NCBI GenBank assembly: GCA_018399795.1
Contig: JAGYOC010000204.1
Span: forward strand, 1 to 8,104
Source of the DNA: Dehalococcoidales bacterium
Lineage (GTDB): Bacteria > Chloroflexota > Dehalococcoidia > Dehalococcoidales > UBA5760
Direction: 5' to 3'
Length of the DNA stretch: 8,104 bases
Positions 1 to 5,789 of the stretch are shown here, in pieces. Position numbers and translations under genes: made by a program. The notes under the pieces are model-generated. The model ran no database searches. It saw only the letters and a program-made list of their open reading frames with translations, and was not told the DNA's origin. The stretch's first letter is position 1. The number at the start of each line of letters is the position of its first letter.

Positions 1-30
1 CATAATGCCAGAACCTGACATTCAAAATGT

Positions 31-103
31 TTCCCGTAAACTTGAGCAAAATAGTAATATATTAAAGATATCAACGCCACAGTCCCGTGTCAAGTTTACG
101 GAA
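31..103. repeat. Long-spaced inverted repeat
   Basis: A perfect 12-base inverted repeat has arms CCGTAAACTTGA (34-45) and TCAAGTTTACGG (90-101). With one bulged C the arms extend to 31-45 and 90-103 (TTCC...GGAA). The 44-base spacer is AT-rich. A perfect TATAAT lies just downstream at 112-117, but no good -35 box precedes it at 16-18 bases, so if a promoter is here it would be activator-dependent. The right arm would then cover the -35 region. It could be an operator pair, a weak stem-loop at the end of a gene left of the window, or chance. No coding sequence is convincing in bases 1-218. Confidence 0.45.
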
Positions 104-218
104 TGCATATTTATAATGACTGGGAAGTATATTCAGTGCAGCAATCCGGGCACGGTTCGCTCACGGCGGCGTTTGATTATAGAGATGAAACGGCGTAACA
201 TCAAAATCGAGGGGAGCT

Positions 219-281
219 ATGGATGAGAACAAGCTCCTCCTTATGTCGAATCAGCATCGCAATTCATCCTTTAACAAATAA
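219..281 (+). CDS. Possible 20-residue leader ORF upstream of the radical SAM gene
   Basis: This short ORF starts at ATG 219 and stops at TAA 279-281, encoding about 20 residues (begins MDENKLLLMSNQ). A strong purine-rich ribosome-binding sequence, GAGGGGAG, lies at 209-216. It is a little close to ATG 219 and better spaced for a second ATG at 223, which opens a 64-codon frame overlapping the next gene out of phase. The stop is only 5 bases before the TTG start of the radical SAM gene, which has no well-placed Shine-Dalgarno of its own, so translational coupling is plausible. I recognise no family. It may equally be non-coding leader sequence. Confidence 0.25.
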   Translation: MDENKLLLMSNQHRNSSFNK

Positions 282-286
282 GGGCA

Positions 287-1855
287 TTGAAGAGAATCGA
301 AAAGATACAACTGGTTCTTCCGCCGCCAAGGAGGCAGGATACATACATAACCAGGCTCACGCAATGGCCCGGACCGTTCACCCGTTATGCCCGACAGGCT
401 ATCTTCCGCATGGCTGAACTGGCCGTATCCAGCGAGATATTTGCCGCCCTGCTTCAGCATATAGCCAGGCTGGGGACGCCGGGGACACGGGATGGTTACA
501 CCGGCAAATACGCAAGATGGCCCCAGCCCCTGGGTATACTGTCCGTAGCGACCTATGTCGAGCAGAACCATCCCGGTGTCGAGGTGGAGATTCTGGACGG
601 TAACAGCATCCTGGGGCTGGACGAGGTAAAGCACAGGATAGATGCCGATCTGGTCGGGATATCGACCACAGCACTGGGTTATGACCACGCCATCGAAGTG
701 GCCAGGGCCGCGAAGAAAAAGGGCGCCGGGGTTATACTGGGAGGCGCTGCAGCCACCCCTCTCGCCAGGGAGATACTGAAGTATTATGAATTCGTCGATG
801 CCGTAATCAGATACGACGGTGAGCTGGCCTTCTCGAAATATGTTGCCGGGGCACCACCGGATTCGATAGAGAACCTTGTTTACCGTGACAACCACGATAT
901 CAGGGAGAATCCGATTATGTTGCCGCCTCTGGATATGCTACCACCTCCGGACCGGGAACTTCTGGATATGGAGACGTATTTCAGAAACAGCCAGCACCCC
1001 TCCTACCCCATATGCGAACCGTTCAAGAGACCTGTGAATGTCTATTCCCAGAAGGGATGTATGTGGCGCTCACGGCCGGAGGGCGGCTGCGTATTCTGTG
1101 CCATTCCCTGCTACAATCTCAGGCTCAGAGACCCTCGACTTGTCTGGGTGGAGATTGCCGGGCTGGTCGATAAATTCAGGGCAGATTTTATCTGGGACCC
1201 CTCCGATAACCTGGTGGGAGACAGAAAATGGTTCCGGTCGTTCTGCGCAGCCAAACCGGATAAACTGAAGATACACTACACCAACTACGCCGATGCCGAA
1301 GATATAGATGAGGAGACTGCCAGGCTCCTTGCGGAGACCGGCTGTGTCAGCGTCTTCGTCGGTATGGAATCGGGAGACCCCCGGATGCTGAAGAGTATGA
1401 ACAAGAAAGCGGCTGTTGAGGACAATATAAGGGCAATGGAGTTGCTTCAGAAATACCGCATCGGGGTAATAGCAGGCGTTGTTCTTGGAGTACAGGGTGA
1501 GAGCAGGGAGAGCCTGGAAAGGACCGTTTCATTTCTAAAGAGGATTTCCGAATTCGATAATCTCGACCGGTTCGAGTGGGGAAGCCTGATACCTTTCCCC
1601 GGTTCCAGTGCAAATAGAATGCTGCGGGAGCACCCCGGACTACGGAATAAATACCGTAATTTCGGCGATAGGAACTACCTGTTTCAACTGGCGGCAATGA
1701 TACAGGACTGGTACCGGTGTTACTGCGAGGTAGAATATGCTGACATCCTGGAATTACAGGACAGGGTGCTTCGGGAAGGGATGGTGCCCTATCCGATGAC
1801 GATGTTTCAGAGACGCTCCTGGTCCGGTACCCCATCGAAGGTTTTCCGATTATAG
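287..1855 (+). CDS. B12-binding-type radical SAM protein
   Basis: A 522-residue cytoplasmic enzyme of the class with an N-terminal cobalamin-binding-like Rossmann domain and a radical SAM core. Residues about 7-190 fit the B12-binding domain: the first strand reads IQLVLPPP, then PLGILSVATYVE (81-92), DLVGIST (121-127) and VILGG (149-153). The DxHxxG cobalamin motif is not evident, as is usual in radical SAM relatives. The cluster cysteines appear to be C258, C268 and C271, spaced C-x9-C-x2-C instead of CxxxCxxC, with another Cys at 275. Later landmarks are VGMESGD (358-364) and VVLGVQGES (398-406), typical of the TIM-barrel. The start is TTG 287: an in-frame stop lies at 272-274, and the next in-frame Met (42) would remove the first Rossmann strand. 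AAGGG at 280-284 is too close to serve well as a ribosome-binding site. Reaction and substrate cannot be named; no pathway neighbour is present. Confidence 0.9.
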   Translation: MKRIEKIQLVLPPPRRQDTYITRLTQWPGPFTRYARQAIFRMAELAVSSEIFAALLQHIARLGTPGTRDGYTGKYARWPQPLGILSVATYVEQNHPGVEVEILDGNSILGLDEVKHRIDADLVGISTTALGYDHAIEVARAAKKKGAGVILGGAAATPLAREILKYYEFVDAVIRYDGELAFSKYVAGAPPDSIENLVYRDNHDIRENPIMLPPLDMLPPPDRELLDMETYFRNSQHPSYPICEPFKRPVNVYSQKGCMWRSRPEGGCVFCAIPCYNLRLRDPRLVWVEIAGLVDKFRADFIWDPSDNLVGDRKWFRSFCAAKPDKLKIHYTNYADAEDIDEETARLLAETGCVSVFVGMESGDPRMLKSMNKKAAVEDNIRAMELLQKYRIGVIAGVVLGVQGESRESLERTVSFLKRISEFDNLDRFEWGSLIPFPGSSANRMLREHPGLRNKYRNFGDRNYLFQLAAMIQDWYRCYCEVEYADILELQDRVLREGMVPYPMTMFQRRSWSGTPSKVFRL

Positions 1856-1960
1856 TTGAATTGGATCTGGAAGGGAGAATTACCGCCTGATTTCGCCCGT
1901 GATGAAGCGAGGGCGTGGCCAGATACATACGGTTTACGGCAGGATTACATATCGGGCGCA

Positions 1961-1994
1961 TTGTTATTGTTGACACAGGCTACTATAATATAAT
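1961..1994 (+). promoter_or_regulatory. Candidate sigma-70 promoter of the surface-protein gene
   Basis: TTGTTA (1961-1966, 4 of 6 to consensus) is separated by exactly 17 bases from a perfect TATAAT (1984-1989). A second overlapping TATAAT lies at 1989-1994. A perfect TTGACA is also present at 1970-1975, but only 8 bases before the first TATAAT. Transcription from the first -10 box would begin about 1995-1997, giving a leader of only about 7-9 bases before ATG 2004. The 148-base gap after the radical SAM gene otherwise holds only a weak CGCCC/GGGCG stem (1894-1915) with no T-tract. Confidence 0.5.
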
Positions 1995-2003
1995 CGGTGC
2001 AGG

Positions 2004-4298
2004 ATGCAGTTTGTTAACCGGCCAATATGGATCACCCGAAAGAGAAGGCCAGGCAGCATAGCCCTTTGCCTGGTCGTGGTTGCTGCGACCGTTATGCTGG
2101 GGTCCTTTTTCGTTGCCGGCAAGCCGGCACTGGCAGCCCCTACCATCATGCCCAGCACCCTGCCCGGGGCAGAGGTCGGTATCTCGTATACCACGACCCT
2201 GGTGGCCGCACCGATATCACCACCCAGTACCTGGACCATCACCAGCGGTTCACTGCCACCGGGTCTGTCGCTTGATGCCGGAACCGGGGTTATATCGGGT
2301 ACACCGACCTCAACAGGGGACTATGCCTTCTTTGTAACCGTAACCGATACCACCGGGACCTCGCCCGCACAGGGTTTCAGCATCGAAGTCACGCAAACTC
2401 CCCTCTCCTTTCTCACCAACAGCTTGCCCGATGCCATCGAAAACACGAGCTACTCCGAACATGTTCAGGTTACCGGGGGTACCACTCCGTATAGCTGGGA
2501 AATTATCAGCGGAGACCTGCCCGATGGGCTGAGTCTGAGAACCAGCACCGGCATTATCAGGGGTACCCCGGACGATGATACCTACGGCTCATACAGCTTT
2601 ACCATCGAGGTAACCGATAGCTCCCCCTCGACCCTTTCGGCACAGCACAGCTTCAATCTCGTCGTTGAAGAAGGGGCTTTTGAATCGGTAATCAGCGTTG
2701 CCTCCAGTCTGGCCTCAGGGCAAACCAACGTCTATGTCGAAGGGGACTGGGTAGCATCACTGGGAGGTGGCGAATCCGTAGGTTTAAACCTCGATATCGA
2801 CGGAAGTCAGACGGTAACCGTGGACGATCCCATCTCCAATCCCAACAATGCCAGCGTCAGATACGTGGCCGAGGATGACAGTATCGAGGTAAGCGAGGAC
2901 TCACCGGATGCCCATTTCAGCTACGATACCGAATACTTCCTCGAGGTCACCACGAGCCCCGGCGGGGTAATCACCCTGGCGGATAGCGGCTGGTACCTCG
3001 AAGGCGAAGCTTTCAACACCAGTACTCCGGGTGAAGTCGAAAAGACGTCCGACACCAGATACAGCTTTTCCCACTGGCAGCTTCCGGCTGGCGGAACAGT
3101 CAGCAGCGAGAGCCTCAGCCTGACCGTAACCGCCCCGGGCAGCGTTATCGCCCACTACGACACCGAGTTTTTCCTGGAATTCGCTTCCAGCCCCGCCGGG
3201 GTTGGGGATTTGACCGGCAGCGGCTGGTACAGCGAAGGCTACGAACTGAGAACCAGTGCCCCGGGCGGAGTCGAAGAGGCCTCCGATACCCAGTACCGTT
3301 TCTCCCACTGGCAGCTACCCACCGGAGAGACAGTCAGAAACGAGGACCTCAACCTCACGGTCAGCACACCAGGGGATATCATCGCCATTTATGACACCTA
3401 CTACCTGTTGACCCTGATCTATCCGGGTGGTGAAACGACTGACGGTACCTGGCACAGGTCCGGCAGTGAAGCCCAGTGGCAACTGAATACGCGTGAAGTG
3501 GCTATGTCGGGAGTGATGGGCGTATTCGGTGGAAAGATGACAGCTGCCGAGTCGAGCGGCACCACGGTCATGGACAGCCCAAAGGCGATAAATATCAACT
3601 GGCGGCCGGACTACACCAGACCGATAATCTATATATCCCTGATTGCTCTGGGGGTCGGCCTGGCCATATTCTTCGCCTATCGACGCAGCAAAGCACCGCA
3701 GCCGGCTCCCGAAGCACCGCCACAGACTCAACCACAGACCAATGTTTTCATGATTGGAGACACCTCGAAGCAGCCGGAGACAACCAGGGAAAAGCTGCTG
3801 GATAAACTGGGGGAACTGCTGGAGAAATACGAGGAGGAAATAAAGATATCGGTATTGAACGAGCAGGCCAGACAGCTGGATGAGGGCAAGAGCCCTGGCG
3901 ATAAAAACCTGCTGGCAATGCCCGATAATGTTATAGACCAGGAGTCGATGTGCGGCTACAGGGCAAGAAAACTGCTCCGGGTTGTTACCAGCCAATGGGC
4001 ACAGGGTGAAGGGCAGAAACTGGCAGAAGGCAAGCACTCCACTACCTGGCAACGCAATGTCTACAACGAATGGGAAATCATCACCTGCTTTCGGCCCGCC
4101 GGCCACAGCGGCAACCACCAGGGCAACTTCCGCATCGTGTACACCCTGCTCAATTCCATATCTGAAGAGAAAACCTATGAAACCGGTGACGAGGTGACCC
4201 CTCCCTCACCTCATTTCACCGACGGTATTCCGGAGGTTGAGGTTACAGAAGAGCAGGTAATACCGCTCAGCGAGCTACCTACCGAGGAACTACCATAG
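2004..4298 (+). CDS. Membrane-anchored surface protein with putative-Ig and InlB-like repeats and a cytoplasmic tail
   Basis: A 764-residue protein of unknown specific function. The N-terminus has a basic stretch (RKRR, 12-15), a hydrophobic core (about 18-38) and PALAA (41-45), which fits a signal peptide cleaved near 45. Residues about 46-130 and 133-222 resemble putative-Ig (He_PIG) domains, each with LPxGLSL and GxIxGTP motifs. After a beta-rich segment come two 78-residue repeats (308-385, 386-463) like divergent InlB B-repeats, and a decayed third copy from 464. A single membrane helix (540-559) followed by RRSK predicts an outside-N, inside-C topology. The inner part has a Pro/Gln linker (564-580), a probable coiled coil (593-616) and a tail containing C650, C695, H701 and H705. 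The start is the only possible one, since a stop lies at 1986-1988, and no usable Shine-Dalgarno precedes it. Adhesion or surface sensing is inferred; the tail is unrecognised. Confidence 0.85.
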   Translation: MQFVNRPIWITRKRRPGSIALCLVVVAATVMLGSFFVAGKPALAAPTIMPSTLPGAEVGISYTTTLVAAPISPPSTWTITSGSLPPGLSLDAGTGVISGTPTSTGDYAFFVTVTDTTGTSPAQGFSIEVTQTPLSFLTNSLPDAIENTSYSEHVQVTGGTTPYSWEIISGDLPDGLSLRTSTGIIRGTPDDDTYGSYSFTIEVTDSSPSTLSAQHSFNLVVEEGAFESVISVASSLASGQTNVYVEGDWVASLGGGESVGLNLDIDGSQTVTVDDPISNPNNASVRYVAEDDSIEVSEDSPDAHFSYDTEYFLEVTTSPGGVITLADSGWYLEGEAFNTSTPGEVEKTSDTRYSFSHWQLPAGGTVSSESLSLTVTAPGSVIAHYDTEFFLEFASSPAGVGDLTGSGWYSEGYELRTSAPGGVEEASDTQYRFSHWQLPTGETVRNEDLNLTVSTPGDIIAIYDTYYLLTLIYPGGETTDGTWHRSGSEAQWQLNTREVAMSGVMGVFGGKMTAAESSGTTVMDSPKAININWRPDYTRPIIYISLIALGVGLAIFFAYRRSKAPQPAPEAPPQTQPQTNVFMIGDTSKQPETTREKLLDKLGELLEKYEEEIKISVLNEQARQLDEGKSPGDKNLLAMPDNVIDQESMCGYRARKLLRVVTSQWAQGEGQKLAEGKHSTTWQRNVYNEWEIITCFRPAGHSGNHQGNFRIVYTLLNSISEEKTYETGDEVTPPSPHFTDGIPEVEVTEEQVIPLSELPTEELP
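2925..3392 (+). repeat. Two tandem 234-bp repeats inside the surface-protein gene
   Basis: Copies at 2925-3158 and 3159-3392 each encode exactly 78 residues. Both start with DTE followed by F-L-E, and both share SGWYxEG, an S/T-x-PG turn, a D-T-x-Y element and FSHWQLP. The DNA copies have diverged, so this is an old duplication and not a recent slippage product. A third copy begins at 3393 with DTYYLL and soon loses the pattern. Confidence 0.85.
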
Positions 4299-4441
4299 CC
4301 GGCACAACAATTGAAACGGAACCCCATCCGATACAGGGTTTAATCCGTATTACTCGGTCCTCAAAATCTGTATCTCGATTCCCCACTTCAGCCAGAACGG
4401 CTACAAAACGAGGACACCTTTTGGCAAGGCAATTGATGCTA

Positions 4442-4477
4442 CCGGCTGTTGACAGATGCCGGAAAATGAAATATCTT
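4442..4477 (+). promoter_or_regulatory. Candidate promoter with dyad, upstream of the response regulator
   Basis: A perfect -35 box TTGACA (4449-4454) and TATCTT (4472-4477, 4 of 6) are 17 bases apart. The -35 box is embedded in a dyad: CCGG (4442-4445) pairs with CCGG (4459-4462), and CTGT (4446-4449) pairs with ACAG (4452-4455), suggesting an overlapping operator. The resulting leader to ATG 4577 would be about 90 bases. A perfect TATAAT also stands at 4550-4555 without a well-spaced -35 box, so a second start nearer the gene is possible. Confidence 0.4.
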
Positions 4478-4576
4478 AAGTTAGTTTGAATATTCACAGG
4501 TATGTTGAGCAGTATAGTGCGGATAACGGGTCAGGTTGGCACTACTCAATATAATAGCTCGATGGGGGTATTGTAA

Positions 4577-5272
4577 ATGCATCGCCCTCGTGTTCTCATC
4601 GCCGATGACGACCCACTGGTGGTGAAATTCGTATCTTCCATTCTGAAAAATGAGGGTTGCGAAGCCCTTACCGCAAACGATGGGGCTGAGGCCCTCGAGG
4701 TTGTGGATAAGGAATCCCCGGAACTGGTTATTCTGGATATCGGCATGCCCGAGATAGACGGCTTCGAGGTATGCCGCCTGCTCACCGATAGGGTCCATGT
4801 CCCGATCATTATGCTCAGCGCCCGCGGTGAGATTGCGGATAAGGTACGCTGCCTGAATCTGGGCGCCGACGACTTCATTACCAAGCCATTCGCCGTTGAT
4901 GAGCTGGTCGCCCGGGTAAAATCGGTGCTGCGACGTTCCAGAATGCCCGAAGCTACGCAGGAACCATCTTCCTGTGCGAAGGGTGATATCAAGGTTGATT
5001 TCATGCGCAGAAGGGTGACCGTGCGGGGTACAGAAATCAGATTGACCCCCACCGAATATATGCTTCTGCAGGAACTGGTATCCAATGCCGGAAAGGTTCT
5101 GAGCCATACCCTTCTTCTGGGGAGGGTATGGGGACCGGAATACGTTGAAGACAGGCAGTTCCTGCACGTTTTCATCAGTCGCCTGCGTAACAAGCTCGAG
5201 AAGGATCCGCAGAATCCCGATTACATTGTTACCGTATCCAGCATCGGTTATCTTTTCAAAGATTCCCCCTAG
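4577..5272 (+). CDS. OmpR/PhoB-family response regulator
   Basis: A 231-residue two-component transcription factor of normal family length. The receiver domain (about 4-118) has the acidic cluster D10-D12, the phospho-acceptor D54 in LVILDIGMP, S81 at the Thr/Ser switch position and K103 in the TKPF motif. The winged-helix output domain (about 135-229) carries LTPTEYMLL (156-164), the recognition-helix region HVFISRLRNKLE (197-208) and the closing wing GYLF (224-227). All key residues are present, so it should be phosphorylatable and should bind tandem direct repeats. ATG 4577 follows GGGGG at 4564-4568 with 8 bases spacing. No partner kinase touches it: a strong terminator follows, and the next kinase gene lies about 500 bases on. 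It resembles KdpE/PhoB-like regulators generally; the regulon cannot be told from the protein. Confidence 0.95.
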   Translation: MHRPRVLIADDDPLVVKFVSSILKNEGCEALTANDGAEALEVVDKESPELVILDIGMPEIDGFEVCRLLTDRVHVPIIMLSARGEIADKVRCLNLGADDFITKPFAVDELVARVKSVLRRSRMPEATQEPSSCAKGDIKVDFMRRRVTVRGTEIRLTPTEYMLLQELVSNAGKVLSHTLLLGRVWGPEYVEDRQFLHVFISRLRNKLEKDPQNPDYIVTVSSIGYLFKDSP

Positions 5273-5308
5273 CCCAGCAAAGCCTGATGAAGCGATATAC
5301 GATTACCC

Positions 5309-5339
5309 AAAAGCGATCCACTCGTGGAGCGCTTTTATT
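5309..5339 (+). terminator. Intrinsic terminator of the response-regulator gene
   Basis: The stem AAAAGCG (5309-5315) pairs with CGCTTTT (5330-5336), and TCCA (5317-5320) pairs with TGGA (5325-5328) around the loop CTCG (5321-5324). There is one internal A/G mismatch. The descending arm ends in CTTTTATTA, which serves as the T-tract. It begins 36 bases after the TAG of the regulator gene, so transcription of that gene should largely end here. Confidence 0.8.
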
Positions 5340-5348
5340 ATGGAAATT

Positions 5349-5401
5349 GTTTAGAAAACGTTTAGATAAAAATCTTGATATTAAGGGTTTGTTTAGAAAG
5401 A
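5349..5401 (+). promoter_or_regulatory. Triple GTTTAGA direct-repeat array, candidate response-regulator binding site
   Basis: GTTTAGA occurs at 5349-5355, 5360-5366 and 5391-5397. The first two copies form an exact 11-base tandem (GTTTAGAAAAC then GTTTAGATAAA), and the third (GTTTAGAAAGA) is 31 bases further, close to three helical turns. A longer shared block, TTGTTTAGAAA, is at 5347-5357 and 5389-5399. Direct repeats at 11-base spacing are the known operator geometry of OmpR/PhoB-type winged-helix regulators, and such a regulator is encoded immediately upstream. The array sits after that gene's terminator, so it belongs to the next transcription unit. That the neighbour binds it is inference. 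Confidence 0.55.
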
Positions 5402-5407
5402 ACGTAG

Positions 5408-5413
5408 TATGAT
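5408..5413 (+). promoter_or_regulatory. Candidate -10 box for the MerR-type gene
   Basis: TATGAT matches the sigma-70 -10 consensus at 5 of 6 positions. The sequence 17 bases upstream (GGGTTT, 5385-5390) is a poor -35 box, and the third GTTTAGA copy overlaps the spacer. A promoter with a bad -35 box and regulator sites in this region is what an activated promoter looks like. The leader to ATG 5471 would be about 50 bases. Confidence 0.35.
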
Positions 5414-5470
5414 AGGAATTTGCGAGGAGCATAGTTATTATTATCAGGAATTTTGAGGAGGTCAAGGACT

Positions 5471-5683
5471 ATGCCGGTGGTACTGGACAGTCAGACCTAC
5501 TATCGCACCAGTGAGGTCTATCGTCTGCTGGGTATCAGCCGCAGCACCCTCTTTCGCTGGTTCAAGGAGGGAGTGGCCAGTGAACCGCGCTACCGGGACA
5601 GGAGAGGGTGGCGGCTCTTTACCGAAAAAGAGGTTAAGGAATTAAAGAACCTGGTTAACCAGATAAATTATAACCAAGCCTGA
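5471..5683 (+). CDS. Short MerR-type helix-turn-helix DNA-binding protein
   Basis: A 70-residue protein consisting of little more than a winged helix-turn-helix of the MerR/excisionase (HTH_17) type. YYRTSEVYRLLGISRSTLFRW (about residues 10-30) is the helix-turn-helix, followed by a wing RRGWRLFTEKEV (44-55) and a short C-terminal helix. It has no effector domain or metal-binding cysteines, so it is not a classical MerR sensor; stand-alone regulators such as BldC and phage excisionases share this minimal form. Nothing phage-like is nearby, so a transcription factor role is favoured. ATG 5471 is chosen because GAGGAGGT (5455-5462) lies at ideal distance; an upstream in-frame TTG at 5453 overlaps that site. 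The gene stands alone after the regulator's terminator and the GTTTAGA array, which may control it. Confidence 0.85.
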   Translation: MPVVLDSQTYYRTSEVYRLLGISRSTLFRWFKEGVASEPRYRDRRGWRLFTEKEVKELKNLVNQINYNQA

Positions 5684-5789
5684 ATTGCGGCTGCCATCAA
5701 GCCTTTCGCTGGCAAAATTGCCCCCAATCTAAAGGGATAGCTGCGGTGTTAGGCTTTGCGTTTATCAATGAACTGAACGGAAATTCGAA

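Noticed and set aside
121..170. Possible cobalamin riboswitch core (GGGAA ... GTGCAGCAATCC ... CGGTTCGCTCAC) before a B12-type gene
   Set aside because: Tempting by context, but the CCCGC-ACTG box is not preserved and the stem around GGTG...CC cannot pair; resemblance is loose. A covariance-model search with the cobalamin riboswitch family would settle it; a significant hit would revive the idea.
5..226. 73-codon open frame at the left edge
   Set aside because: No recognisable domain, odd composition, and it spans the inverted repeat and promoter-like sequence; likely chance.
223..417. 64-codon frame with a good ribosome-binding site
   Set aside because: Overlaps the radical SAM gene out of phase for most of its length and its sequence looks non-coding; kept only as an alternative use of the ribosome-binding site.
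251..895. Long reverse-strand frame opposite the radical SAM gene
   Set aside because: Shadow of the + strand gene, whose motifs are unmistakable.
4316..4348. Hairpin ACGGA-ACCC / GGGT-TCCGT as terminator of the surface-protein gene
   Set aside because: An 11-base loop, a 4-base bulge and no T-tract; too weak to call.
4279..4497. 72-codon reverse-strand frame between the surface-protein and regulator genes
   Set aside because: No recognisable domain, and it covers the promoter region of the regulator gene.
4537..4551. Sigma-54 promoter starting at TGGCAC
   Set aside because: The required GC at the -12 element, 12 bases after the GG, is absent (TA is found).
5684..5789. Promoter for the histidine kinase in the 106-base gap
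   Set aside because: No -35/-10 pair with proper spacing was found; the kinase may be read through from the MerR-type gene.
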